Positions 13,201-24,356 are shown, numbered from the stretch's first letter. The stretch is DNA of 64,000 nt from Tyto alba (GCF_018691265.1 NW_024881278.1:8370001-8434000), one strand, 5' to 3'. Notes: generated from the letters alone by a model not told the origin. Made by a program: numbers and translations.

Positions 13201-16200
13201 GTATGTTAGTGAAAGTTGTCATGCTCAGGTATCCTCAGGCTGCGTGGGCAGGGAGATGGCAGGAGCTGTGGAGGTCGGGGCCTGGGAGAAACCTCCCTGG
13301 GGAACAGGGGATGATCGGGTGGGAGCTATCGGGGGGGGCTACCCGCATGGGTCATGCCTTGAACCCCGCTGTGATGGGTTTGCGAGGGCAAAGCTGAGCA
13401 GTTGGGTTGCTGTCAGCAGCTGTGCCGGTGCAAAGCCCCCTGCCCTGCACCTAGGCAAGACACAGCCCGGTGTCCCCCCCACCCCCGCAGCACGCAGAGT
13501 CTGCTGCTGAGGGCAGGCCGAGGTGGGGATGGGGGCCAGGGGGGTGCAGGTGCCTGCAAGGGCCCCACTGGGACCAGCACAACCAGCCGTCGGCAGCCCT
13601 GGGGACTGGTGGAAGAGGTCTGGCCCCGGACTCTCTCCTCTGCCTTCCCCATCCAGGCACAAGAGAGACCTCAAGCGCAAGAGTTAAGGAGAGATCATGC
13701 CTCTTTCTTTCCTTTTTATCTTTTCCAGCTTTCTGCAATCTGGTATTTTCTTGTATTTTTGTTGCTCTCTCATCACTACACTCTCTGACCTTTTTTTCTG
13801 ATTAAAGAACAAACATATTCTCCAGGGTATCTTTTAGTATTAAAATAAATGTGTGACACGTCCACACACTCGTTCCTCCCACTTTAGTGTATAAAAACAT
13901 ACCCAAAGTGTAAAGCTCGATATACAAACTGTAATCCATGTACTTCATTTGGTAAATGCTGGCGGGATAAGGATGTACATGCAGCACATCTACAGCTGGG
14001 TATCTGCAGAGATAAGGGCAAGCCTTGCTGTTTGCATATGGAGCCGTGGCTGATGAGGTGTGTAGTGGTCCTGAGTCCCCCCAGGAGTGGATTTAACTCA
14101 CGGCAGGAGGCCTCGGGGTGCTCTGTCTCCCATGAAGAGATTGAATTAGCTGGGCAACAAGGCAGGGAAGGGGCTGGAGTATGGAGCCGAGGGGCTGCTG
14201 CTGGAGATAAGCAGTGCTCTCACCTCCCAGCCGGGAATCTCTTTTCCAAGCTCCAATCGTTTGATTCTTCATGAATAAAAGAAAATTTAAGGAGAGCTTT
14301 GGGATGCTCAGGTACCTTGAGGACCAACCCTGAGCTCCCAACCCACGGCTTCGCCTCTGTAGGACTGGCATTGCCCGTGGAGGCTTGCAGAAGCTGCCAG
14401 ACCCCGCGAGGAGCTGCCTGCTCGCCGGCCCACGTGCGTGCCACGTGCTGCTGGCCCGGCGGCTGCCAAAATCCCCCTGGCACACACCGGGGCATGGGGG
14501 AGGCCGCTGCCCCTGCTCCCAAACGGGTGCTGCTAGCAGTAGATGGAAATAGCAGCGGCTCTGTTGATTTACAACCACAGCCCTGACTTTAACGGGCTGT
14601 TTTTGCTCCCCGACAGCTATGGATTTGGTCTTTTTTTTTTTTTTTTTTTTTATTTAACAAGCCTCTCTTTTTTTTTTTTTTTTTTTCATTTTTATTTTAT
14701 TTCCCCCCCCCTGCATGTGACCCATTAGCTCCCTGAACCAAGGGCGTGTGGGGGAGGCAAGTGTTCACCCCACGTACTGGGGGTACACGTGAGCTACTCT
14801 CCTCTCCCCTTTAAAAAAAAACAGAACAAACCAACCCCAATTCCTACAAGCATAAAAGCCCTTTATCTGCAGCGGCCCTCGCTGCCCCCCGCCCCGGGAG
14901 AGGCAGCCGGCAATGGCGAGCAGGAGGGTGCTGCTGCACCCCGGCAAAGGTGGCAACCCCAGAGCCGGCCACGGGCGCCCCAGCCGCACTGCGGGGTGAT
15001 GCCTCCTCACGCCAGCCCTGGCAGGAATGTTTGCTGTCACCGCAGCCCGCGGCAAGGAAATATTTTCCGAGGGAGAAAAAAAAAAAAAAAAAAAAAAAAA
15101 GCCTCCCAGTGTATTTCGCACTGACGGCTTCCAGCAGCCCTCTGTAGCCGTCTTGTTCTGCCGCCGCCGGGACACCTACCCGGAGGAAGAGAGGAGGCGA
15201 AGGTGGGAGAGCTTTAAAAAGCTCTGGTTAAGTTTGTTCCACCCTGGCTGTCCCTCTTTAGAGCAGGGCTTTAGAGGCTGCAAAACACCCAGCGGCTGCT
15301 TGAGGAGGGGGGCAGATGGTTTCCCATCTGCTTGGGATGCTCAACCCTCCCCTGCCCAGCATCGCAGGGGAGGAGAGGAGAAGCAGGGTCCAGTGTGTCG
15401 CAGAGCAGGACGTTATGGGATGTCCCGTCTCCTTCCCAGGCCAGGCTGTGAACGTAGGTCAAAGACCTCTCCTCACTGAAATCCGGTGACGATGATGGTG
15501 CTACAGGTTGGGCTGAAATATGTACCTCCGGGTCTTTACTCTGGCACCAAAACAAAACGTACTCAGAAAACTGAGAAAAATAAACCCAGCTTGTGAATGC
15601 AGCTGATTGGAAGTTTTTCCATCAGAAATGCTGTCTGACCTGTGTAAAATCATTCCTCGGGCATGTGTTGATTTGGGCAATGTTTCCTCTGAAAAAAAAA
15701 AAAAAAAAAAAAAAAAGATCAGAGTGAGGAGGGGAGAAATGTTTGGAGAGAGCTGGAGCCACCACCTTCAGCGGAGCTTTTCCATCCCTGCTGCCGAACA
15801 GCTCTCCCTTGGAAATGCACTTTATTTAGCAGCCCGCTGCTTGGTACATGCTGCCGTCGCAGGGGGCAAACCAAGATATCTGCTGTGGACTTGACTAGGA
15901 TGTTGGTCCTTGCTTTTACCAGAAGGGAGACACTGGCTCAGTTTTAGGGGGAAAGGGGGCTCGGCAGCATGGGGGAGCCAGGCCCTGGGACAGAGCCTGG
16001 CACTGCAGCTCTGTCAGCACGTCCAGCCTCAGCTCTGGGGCTACCTTTGCCTACAATGCCCAATTTCCCACCAGCCTCATTGCAGCCTTTTTTCAAGGCC
16101 AAGAGCAGGTGCTGAACGCTTGTCCTCCAGTTGAGGTAGGTTTTTTTCATTGGAAAGCTTTTTTTTTTTTTTTTTTTTGAGCAGAAAGAAAGGATTACTG

Positions 16201-16895
16201 AGCCAGATGGACGTTTGCTTGGCAAAAGTGAAGCCAATCATGCAGTCAAAGCTTTTCCGGATCCTAACAGCACAGGTCGAGATTAAATTTTTTGCCTGGA
16301 AATGAGTGGGGCGGAATTAAAATATTGCTGCAGGTGGCATCAACCTGTAGCTCTAGCGACGGGGATCGCTCGCCCATGGCAGAGGCGGGTGCCCCTGGCA
16401 TGGGGTACCCATCCTGGGCTAAAAATACCACTGTATTCTGGCTGCACCGAGCTCAAGGTGGCAGGGATATGGATCTCCTGGTAGCCCCTGGGCTCATCCC
16501 ACTGGGGTGGCACCAAGCCCTCACCCTGGGGCAAGCTCTGTGTCCCGCTCACACCCACGGCACAGAAATGGGCTTGTGCAGCTGAGCCCGAGCGGATTTA
16601 TGGGGTGATCCTGGGCTGCTATTAGTGGTCAAGGAACCGCAGACTCCCAGACAGGGTTTGAGTCCCAGGCAAGCTCTTGTGTTTTTTTTCGGAGCAGAAA
16701 TCTCCGCTCCGGCTGTTTTGCCGGCGGCTCTGCCAGGGACACCTCGTTCCCACGAGCGGCTGGCTCCGGATGGGGCACCCGGGGAGACGGGGTCCCCTGG
16801 GAACAGCGGGCCCCCCCCCGGCTCCCCCCTGAATCCCCCCCCAACAGCTGGGGTGGGTGACACAGAGGCGGAGGGGGGGTGATGCAGGGGCTCTG
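10241..16895. other. Unique intergenic DNA with homopolymer tracts
   Basis: No supported gene. An 806-bp open frame at 10619-11425 has no family signature or codon-use pattern and is treated as chance. The stretch holds T21 (14631-14651), T19 (14668-14686), A25 (15076-15100), A25 (15692-15716) and T runs near 16158-16178. GGAATGTTTGC at 15022 joins TEAD and forkhead cores. Confidence 0.55.
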
Positions 16896-16899
16896 AGCA

Positions 16900-17110
16900 A
16901 AGCGTCCCGCCTCGCTCCCGGAGCTCGGAGGAGCCGTCGCGCTCGGAGAGCAGTTCGCCCTGCTATTTATACCCGCCGCGCGCGAGAGGAGCCTTTCAGT
17001 ATAAATGAAGCTATTTTAAAGGTCTTGGCCAGGTATAACTGGTTTAAACAAGGCCGGTAATGACTCAGAGGGCTATAAATGTCCATCATAGCCCTCAGCG
17101 AAGCTGTCGG
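16900..17110. promoter_or_regulatory. CpG patch with opposed TATA boxes and an AP-1 site
   Basis: A CpG-rich patch (about 16.90-16.99 kb) contains CTATTTATAC (16973-16982), which on the minus strand reads GTATAAATAG, a textbook TATA box. On the plus strand are AGTATAAATGA (16999-17009) and TATAAATG (17074). TGACTCA (17061-17067) is a perfect AP-1 site. This could be a bidirectional transcript start or an active enhancer about 7 kb upstream of FOXA2. CTATTTATAC is also close to a MEF2 site. Confidence 0.4.
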
Positions 17111-18029
17111 GGATTGATCTCCTCGGCAAACAGTCTCCCGTTGCGATGCGAAAGCTCGGGCAGCCTGTGCACGCTCCTGTCCTCACGCCCCAACACCAGC
17201 ACCCCTTCAAATTCCCCTCATCCATGGGGGTTGCAGATGTGGCTCCTCCACAGTTCTCTTGGGGTCTGCATGGGTCTGGGCCCCACGGTCTCCCTGTCTC
17301 CATCCTCCAGCCTGAGGCTGTGCAGCTGCATCCCTGCTGCGGGCTGAGCATCGTGATGGGCTGGGGCACAACGGGATGGCCCGGTGGCTGGTTTGTCTGG
17401 TCACAGCTCCTCGGTTGGATGGGACGTGTTGCATCTTTTGTAACTGGGACCCCATTTAAGGAGGTGGGGATGATGCGCTGGCCCTTGGGCTGCCCGGGGT
17501 TGCTTTAGCCCACTCAGTAATGAAAGCCAGTGTTCCTCCTCCCTTGGTCCCTGTGGGAACTGAAGCACCTTCAGGCTATGCCAGGCTGGAAGGTTTCCAG
17601 CAGAAAGGGGTTTTGTTAGGAAATAACAGGGAGTTTTTAAAGCAGAGGGTTTGGGGAGGAGTCTCAATATTCAATTTTTCTGTTTGTTTTCTTATTGTAA
17701 AACCAAAGACATTTCAGTTTTCAGAAACTGATGATTAACATAAAAAATATTTCCCCCGAATGAAACCAAAACCTGAATACTTTGGTCAGCCAGGTAAAAC
17801 TTCCCCTGCCTGCCAGGGCCTTTTGGGGACTGAGCTAACGAAAACGTCCATGGCAGGCCTTTCATGGAGGTGAGGAAGACTTTCTTCCTTTCTTTTTTTG
17901 AACTGGAAGGCCATCATGGCTGGGCATCTCCCTCAGCCACCTCTTTCTCCCTCTGCTATGTGAAAGGAGGGGAGCTGGAGCCACCCCGCACGCCCCAGGC
18001 ACCGAGATGAAGCATTTTTTCAGGTTTTT
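17111..18029. other. Unique intergenic DNA, nothing supported
   Basis: Unique sequence with no recognisable gene, RNA or repeat. Confidence 0.5.
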
Positions 18030-18200
18030 CATACCGAGCCCTCTCCCCCAGACATCATTCCAGATGCCTGCGCATCTTGTTTACCCAGCAAAATGTGCTC
18101 GTGGAGAAAACCAGCGCCATGGCGTCACGTGGGCCACGGTAAACAGCCAGCAGATGCACTCTGTTTATTTTGCTTCAGAGCCTTTCCAGAAAGCACCGTT
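18030..18200. promoter_or_regulatory. Candidate enhancer: TEAD site plus three forkhead sites
   Basis: Within 117 bp are CATTCCA (18056-18062, TEAD), TTGTTTACCC (18077-18086), GGTAAACAGC (18138-18147) and TGTTTATTTTG (18162-18172). The last three fit the forkhead core in mixed orientation. The block is about 6 kb upstream of the promoter. The mouse Foxa2 node enhancer depends on a TEAD site plus a cooperating factor, so this is one of two candidates here (see 9404). Confidence 0.45.
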
Positions 18201-18599
18201 TTGCTGGTGGGCTCCTCTGAGGGGGGTTTTTTTGCCCATACCCACATCCTACACCGTGGTGGATGCCGCTGGCAGCAGCCCCGCCGGGGCTCAGCCACAG
18301 CTATGGTCCCACCAGCACCCATCACACTCTCTCTGGGTGCTGTGGACCAGCGAGGTCCCTACCTTGGGCTGTCGTTGCACCCGGGGGCCATTGGTAAATG
18401 CTCTCAGGTTTCCCAGTTGCCTCTCAGGAGCTTGTTGTCCCCATTGGTACTGAGGCTGACACTCAGTGAGCATCCTGCCAACACTGGTGAGCCGGGGGGA
18501 CCTCCTCCATCCCTGAGGGGGATGGTAATGGGACTTTATTTCCCCCTACCTGTCATATTCTTCAGGCACTTCCAGGGTTTTATTTTACCTTGTGGTGCC

Positions 18600-19150
18600 A
18601 ACCACTGATTCCAGCAACTCGTTACCTTCATTGGCATGTTGAATAATTACAGAGTGGGGAAGAACGCTAAAATAGCATCTGGAGGACTAAATACGCCAAA
18701 AATAGGGATGCCAGCCATGTCCCGACTGGCCGGATCCTTGGGTACACTTGAGGATGCAGTGAGTTTGTCTGCAATGGAGTCCCTGAGAACCTGGGACTGG
18801 GGGATGTCATTCCAGTATGAAAAAGATAGATCTCCTTTCAGGCTCTTGATCAGATATTAAAATTACAAAAATTTTGCATACTCCTGACTCTTCCTTTGTT
18901 AGACTTGTTAAAGCCTTGGAAAATATTTTCATGAATTAAGAAGCCCCATTAAATGTTGAATCTAATTAGGAGAGACTTGGCTGTAGAGTTCTTCAAATAG
19001 TTAAGTCAATATTATACGGTGTAATTGTGGTAATTCCCCGGCGGTGCCGCAGCTGACGACGGCCTGGTTTAGTGCGGAGGAACTCCACCGTTGGGGGAAA
19101 AACTCTCCCCACCATGGAATGTCACTTATTTCAATGGTTCCTATCTGAAT
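18600..19150. promoter_or_regulatory. Candidate conserved non-coding block upstream of FOXA2
   Basis: Unique, moderately AT-rich DNA with several TAAT/ATTA motifs, for example near 18640-18655, 18930-18975 and 19010-19035 (TATTATACGGTGTAATTG), and GGAATGTCAC at about 19115 (TEAD-like). No repeats or gene are seen. Constraint is guessed from composition alone. Confidence 0.3.
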
Positions 19151-19909
19151 CCTTGAACGAACAAAGGATGTTGTTTCCTGACATGCTCCGCAGAAATTGC
19201 GGGAGCTCTGGAGGCATCCTCAGGAGCCGGACCGTACCGATCCGGTCCTGGACGTGACCTTGGGCTCGGGCTGTGCTGGAGAGCCGGTATCTAGCTCTGC
19301 CACGGGACTGCCCGGAGGGCTTCGGTGAGGATGCTCAACATCTCTTGGGTGGATTTCCCTGCTTCAGAAGTGTGAATCATCACCATTCTCCAGCCGTCCG
19401 CTCTTCTTGTTTGAGTTGGGGTGCCCGGCTCCTGGCCCCGCAGACCCCTTGACCTCACAGATTGCTCCTTCCAGGGATCTTCAAGGAACAAACTGGGGAT
19501 AAAGCCAGCGGCAGGGCGTGCGGTGGGCAGCGTGAGGCACAGAGGCAATGGCAGCCCCCCTGCCCCAGCTCCACCTTCACCCTTCCCTTGCTCCAGCTCA
19601 GACCCAACTTCTCTCTCCTCTTCCTCAAGCACCTCCACGCATCCATTCCTCCGTAATTTCCATGTCTTATCAGGGGAAGGCCTCAATAAATCCCGGAGGC
19701 AATTGCAGTGGCATCGTACAAGCACGCTAGGCCGTCTCCCTTCCTGGCAGGCTGGTTGCCTTTTGTCTCTAACAAGATCTGCAGCCGCATGGACTCCTTT
19801 TCCTTCTTGTTATTGAAATGCCTCTCTTCTTGAGGGCAACCACAGCTTCTATCTCACAGGAGAGCCCCTTCCTCAATTAAAGAAAAAAAAAAAAAAAGCA
19901 GCTCATGCA
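19151..19909. other. Unique intergenic DNA, nothing supported
   Basis: Unique sequence, C/T-rich between 19555 and 19660, ending in an A15 run at about 19881-19897. No gene recognised. Confidence 0.5.
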
Positions 19910-20030
19910 TTTATTTTGAAACAGAAGTGCAATTGGGAGAGTTCATTATATTGAATTAATTATGATAATTATCAGTAGAAGGGAGATAATTACCCTGTTT
20001 GTTGTCAAGAACAAGGTAAGGGGTTCTTTC
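19910..20030. promoter_or_regulatory. Candidate enhancer: GATA palindrome plus forkhead motif
   Basis: This AT-rich unique block contains the 12-bp perfect palindrome TGATAATTATCA (19963-19974, two opposed GATA cores), a third GATA core in GAGATAATTACC (19984-19995) and TGTTTGTTG (19996-20004, forkhead-like). GATA4/6 and FOXA factors act together in endoderm, so this is a plausible FOXA2 enhancer about 4 kb upstream. Confidence 0.4.
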
Positions 20031-20429
20031 TTTTTTTTTTTTCCTTTTAAATTATTATTTTCTTTTGCACAGACCAGCCTGCCTATGCAGTGTGGGGTGG
20101 CACAGGGGAGCCCTCACCCTCTCCCATCTTAGGGCACGTTGGTTCATCGCCGCTCGGCCTCTGGCTCTGGCTCACCTGCTTGCTTGCCACCAGAGCCCAG
20201 CCATGGGTCCTGGCTCAGAAGCATCCTCGCTCCTTGCAGCAGCACCCTGGCCCTTACCCAAAATTGCCATCGCAACCTGGGCAGCTTCATGGGGCAAGTG
20301 CTTGGCCCCAGGAGCTCCGGGGAAGAGGAACTGGGACATGCTGGAAAAGCGCCCTGACTCCCAGCAGGGAGTGCCAGTCCCTGGCCCCCTGCCCCCGTGA
20401 AGGCAGAGGTGGGTCCTCCACTCCTGGCT

Positions 20430-20670
20430 CCTAAGGCAAATAAGAATGTAATTTAAAAATTAAATTTAAAATAAATATTAGTTAAATATTAAAGAGAAGA
20501 AATAATTTTTAAACGGCTGGCGTGTCTCTCAGTAACACAACCAGATATGTTTAAATAAGACGCATCTGCAAATTTTCAATTTTTATCATCCCAGACTTTA
20601 AAAAAAAATGTTTCTGAGATATATTTCACTGCTCCTTTTTCTACTCTCTTATGAAGTATTAATTTCAGCT
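20430..20670. other. AT-rich unique block
   Basis: Very AT-rich DNA (AATTTAAAAATTAAATTTAAA-type stretches, then CAGATATGTTTAAATAAGACG). No gene or known repeat is seen. It may be simple-sequence decay or a weakly constrained element. Confidence 0.3.
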
Positions 20671-20699
20671 GGTTTCCTCAGGCTAGTGGCATGGAAGGC

Positions 20700-21030
20700 T
20701 GCCCTTGTGCAAGAAGGAGGTGGCAGCGGGAGGACCCGGGTTATTTACGGGAGCGCAGATCCCCGTTGCTGCTGGGTTGGTCCCCACATCCAGCCACCTA
20801 CCGCCACGCCGCCGCCTTCGCAGGCCCCCCCCCCCCCCCGTTCACAAATGCAAATGCTCGCGCAGCTTGGAAAGCGCACATCCCGCCCGGCGTTACGGAG
20901 ACAAAGCCTTTGTCTGAGCCGGAGGGACGCGGTTGCTGCGGGATCACCCTCGGCACGGCATCCCCGAGATGCGAACGTCGAGCGATGCGCTGGGCACCGC
21001 CGGCCTTGAGATGCAGTGGCTGGGGGGGTG
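20700..21030. other. CpG-rich patch upstream of FOXA2
   Basis: A locally CpG-rich segment with a C18 run (about 20823-20840). No supported gene is present. It is a separate small island about 3 kb upstream of the FOXA2 promoter. Confidence 0.5.
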
Positions 21031-21177
21031 TGGATGAGGTGAGGTTCTCCTGGTGCGTGGAAGGTCCTTCATGTCCCGGTCAGGGCGAGAGGCTTGAATG
21101 GTGGGATGGATGGTGAAGGGTCACGAGAGCAGACCAAGAAGGCAAATTTGGATTTAAGTGTCGGGGATGGAGCAGCA

Positions 21178-21550
21178 AGAGTAGGAAGATCCTCTGTGGC
21201 TGAGGAGCAGCCTTGAGTGAACATTTTGGGTCAAAATCCAAGTGAATGGGACTCTCAGTAAAGCACCTCTCCTTTGCTGTTCCACAGCTTTCAGTCCATG
21301 CAAGAGTAGGAAGATCCTCTGTAGCTGAGGAGTGGCCTTGAATGAACATTTTGGGTCAAAATCCAAGTGAATGGGACTCTCTTGAAAGCAACCCTCCTTT
21401 GCTGCTCCATAGCTTCCAGTCCACGCGAGAGTAGGAACATCCTCTGGAGCTGAGAGGCTTCAAGTGATCATTTTGGGTCAAAATCCAAGTGAATGGGACT
21501 CTCATGAAAGCACTTCTCCTTTGCTGCCCCGCGGCTTCCAGTCCACGCGC
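21178..21550. repeat. 125-bp tandem repeat, three copies
   Basis: Copies begin at 21178, 21303 and 21428 (AGAGTAGGAA...ATCCTCTG). Each contains the near-invariant segment CATTTTGGGTCAAAATCC followed by AAGTGAATGGGACTCTC, and each ends CAGTCCA(T/C)GC. The third is slightly shortened, to about 122 bp. The array lies about 2.5 kb upstream of the FOXA2 promoter and flanks the CpG island. No coding sense is maintained across copies. Confidence 0.95.
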
Positions 21551-22239
21551 AGCAGGGTGATGAGAGGTAGAAAAACTCTGTCTTTGGTGGCAAGAAAATT
21601 CAAAGTGCTGCTAACCTGAGGAGCTGTGTGAGCCCGAAGACTTGCAGAGCTCTGGGTGGTTGTGAGTCCCCGGCTTGTGCCGAGGTGCCAGATGTGCTTC
21701 GGAACACGTTAACATCTGGGCTGCTGCAGGACGAAGGCCTGGAGGTGGGTGAGTTTATATCGCAGAGGGAAATTCTTATTATGGCCTTCCTCCTCCTCCT
21801 CTGGAGCTCGCTGGGAACTTCCAGACCCAAAACCATGCGCTCACCTCCCGCACCTCGTGCGTTGAGGGATGAAACGATGCTAACACTGTAACCACACCTT
21901 GTCCTCAGCGAGGGCGGGCAGGATCGCGGCACCGATGATCTTCGTCATGTCCAGCAGCCACGTCGCTAATTTTACTGAATTCTCCCTCGTTTCTGAGACT
22001 TTCGATGGTGCTCCAAAGGAGCAAAAAGCTCCATGGGGATGCGTTTGGTCGGGAGAGTCTGGGCTCGGGTTGTGCTAAGTCAGATGCGGGGTGCACCTAA
22101 ACCAGGAGCCCTTTTCGGGGGGGGGGATTATTCACGCTCGATTTGGGGTGAATCTAAAGCACCCGGTGCGGATAGGGTGTGTGGTGTGTGTGTCCCTCCG
22201 CGGGGAAGAGGTCTCTTGGGGAGATGAAGGGTCTTGAGA
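21551..22239. other. Unique intergenic DNA between tandem repeat and CpG island
   Basis: No gene recognised. CpG frequency begins to rise after about 21.9 kb towards the FOXA2 island. Confidence 0.5.
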
Positions 22240-22254
22240 TATTTGGAGTGAGAC

Positions 22255-22345
22255 CCGCCCCCCCGCCCCGGGGGATGCACACCCCCACGGCAACCCCCCG
22301 GGGGTCCCCCCGGGGGTCCCCCCCCCGACCCCCCCCCCGGCCCTG
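22255..22345. repeat. C-rich CCCCCCGGGGGT near-tandem block
   Basis: This block is almost entirely C and G, with CCCCCCGGGGGTCCC repeated in near tandem (about 22296-22325) flanked by C7-C9 runs. It is a strong G-quadruplex/i-motif candidate upstream of the FOXA2 promoter. No coding meaning is apparent. Confidence 0.7.
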
Positions 22346-23488
22346 CGGACCTACGGCAGGCGACAGGGGGCGCCCTGCCACCGCTTTTAGCCGGCGGGAC
22401 GGGCCCCTCGCCGCGGGGGTACCCCCCCCTTTTCTCGCCGGGGGAAGACCGCCTCGGGTCATACCCCAAGCACCCCCCAAGTAATACGGGCGGAAAAGGG
22501 CTGGGGTGGGAGATAGGAGGGCTGCCACTGTCGCAGCGGCTATCGCGATAGGAGGGTGCCCTCCTGGAAGCGGGGGGGAGGGGGCGGCGGAGGGGGTTGT
22601 CTTTTCGTTTGGCGATGACTCCTAAGGGTGCTAGGTCTTGCGAGGGGGGGTTCAGGCTTCCTCCCAGAGCGGGAGCCCCGCGGTGAGCCGAGATCTCTGA
22701 GCTCTCTGTTGGCTTTGTGTTAATATTTAAAAACTATCGCCAGACTTTGCCGATCGATGCGGTTTTTTGGGCTGTTTTTTGTTGTTTTGTTTCCCGCCCC
22801 CCCCCCCCCCCCCCCTTTGGGAGCGATAAATAAATAAATAAACAAACAAACCAACCCAGCGGTTTCTGGTTGGGTTTTTTTTTGGTTTTTTTGGGGGTTT
22901 TTTTTGAGGGTGGGTAGATATAGGTGGGGATCTATGAAACAGGCAAAAACAAATCCCCAGGGCGCGGTGGAGGCGGCCGGGGCCGTACTTCGGAGCCGGG
23001 GGAGGCATGGCCCTAGCCCGTGGGTGGGTGTGTGGGGGGGTGGAACGGGAGGGGAGGTGGAGGGAAGCCCCTCGCTCCCTCCTGCCCGGGAAGGAGCCGC
23101 TCCCGGTCCCCCTCCGCCGGCTGGACCCCGCCGGGAACCGACGTGCCCGCAGCGCCAATGGGGCGGGCGGCGGAGCCGGGTGGGTTTTGGAAACGGGTGA
23201 TTTTTTGTCGTCCGTCTGTCCGTCCTTCCTTCTTTCCCTCTTTCCCTACTCCACACCCCCCAACACCACCCCCCCACACCCCCCCACACACCCCCCCACT
23301 TCTCCTCCATCCTTTGGGGCGTTTCGGCAGCGGGAGAGGCGGCGCTGCCCCCGACGGCGCCCACCGGGACCCCGCACCGCCCGGCCCCGACGCCGGGGGA
23401 GCCCCCGGGCCCCCGACGGCGCTTCTCCCGCGCCGCCCGCCGCGTCCCCCCCCCGGTTCCCCCCTTCCCGTTCCTTCCCTGCCCTCCC

Positions 23489-23500
23489 TATTTGTTTTAG
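23489..23500 (+). promoter_or_regulatory. Forkhead (FOXA) site upstream of FOXA2
   Basis: TATTTGTTTTAG matches the FOXA consensus TRTTTRYTY exactly and stands in an AT-rich island (23485-23520) within otherwise CpG-rich DNA, about 540 bp upstream of the predicted start. Positive autoregulation through a promoter HNF-3 site is established for the rodent gene. Assigning that role here is inference. Confidence 0.5.
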
Positions 23501-23974
23501 TTACGAATTTGTTGTAGGTACCTGAGCCCGGGGAAGAGCCAGAGCGGCGGTTGGCGGGCCCGCCGATGGGGCAGAGCCGCGGCACGGCCGGGCGGGCGCT
23601 GGCCTGAGCGCCGGCACCGGGGGGTCCGCCGGGCAGCCGCGGGGAGAAAAGGTGCGTGGGGCTGTGCTGGGAGCTGCCTCCCGTGGGGGGTGCTGAGGAG
23701 GGTGTGTGTGTTTGGAAAGCAACTCCCGGGGGGGGGGGGGGGGGGGCAGGGAGTCGGCTCCCGTCGGGGCTGCCCGGGGTGGGTGATGGAAATCGGTTCC
23801 CCACGGGATCCCCCTGCAAACGGGGGGGTGGGGGGGGGGGGGTCGTGCCGGCGCCCCGGGGTGCTGCCGGGCCCGCCGTGCTCGGTGGCGGGGTGCGGAT
23901 AGGTGCGCGGGGGGCCGCGGAGGAGCCGCTCCCGCCTAGGTGTGAGCTGATTATTCAAATGGGCAGCCGAGGAC

Positions 23975-24035
23975 CTGGGGATTGGAGGCTCGCCCGGCCG
24001 CTCCGTGCTATATCACTCGGGCACCCACGTCACTG
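23975..24035 (+). promoter_or_regulatory. FOXA2: FOXA2 core promoter (inverted CCAAT plus TATA-like box)
   Basis: An inverted CCAAT box (GATTGG, 23980-23985) is followed about 24 bp later by a TATA-like element, CTATATCA (24008-24015). A CACGTCAC half-CRE/E-box-like element follows at about 24026. Standard TATA spacing would put the transcription start near 24035-24045, giving a 5' UTR of about 320 nt. The element assignment is inferred from spacing and composition. Confidence 0.6.
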
Positions 24036-24356
24036 CAGCACTTGTCCTCCTCTTCCTCCTCCTCCTCTTCTTCCTCCCTCCTCCCTCCTCCTCCTCCGGC
24101 TCCTCCATCGCCTCCGGGCGACTCTTCGCCGCGAAGCGCTGCGAAAACCCACCCAAGGAGCAGCAGCGAAAAAAAAACCACCCCAGCCCCAGCACCGCTC
24201 GATCCCCCCCCCCCCCTTCCTCCCTCCCTCCTCTTCCTCCTCCTCCAGAGGCTCCGACGGAGGGGAGGGAGGGCTGGGGACATTTTTTTTTTTTTTTTTT
24301 TTTTTTGGGGTTGCTCTCTGTCGTCGTTTGTTGTGGCTGTTAAATTTTAAACTGCC
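24036..24356 (+). other. FOXA2: FOXA2 5' untranslated region
   Basis: This segment between the predicted start and the first coding ATG contains a long C/T-rich stretch of CCTCCT/TTCCTCC units (24045-24108), a short A run, and a T run of about 22 nt (24285-24306). I see no upstream ATG in it, so scanning would reach ATG 24357 first (G at -3) and then ATG 24375 (A at -3). The exact 5' end is unknown, and an alternative upstream first exon is possible. Confidence 0.6.

Noticed and set aside
13186..13205. Short (GT)n microsatellite
   Set aside because: Only about eight units, common background simple sequence, not worth a separate entry.
17861..17960. Possible second CR1 fragment
   Set aside because: GAGGAAGACTTTCTTCC recalls CR1 text only weakly, and no further consensus segment follows.
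21178..21550. CRISPR-like regular repeat
   Set aside because: The genome is a vertebrate one, the units are 125 bp without separate unique spacers, and only three tandem copies exist.
23013..23958. Pro/Gly/Arg-rich open frames over the FOXA2 upstream CpG island
   Set aside because: CpG-rich DNA lacks stops. All frames give Pro/Arg/Gly low-complexity peptides on both strands.
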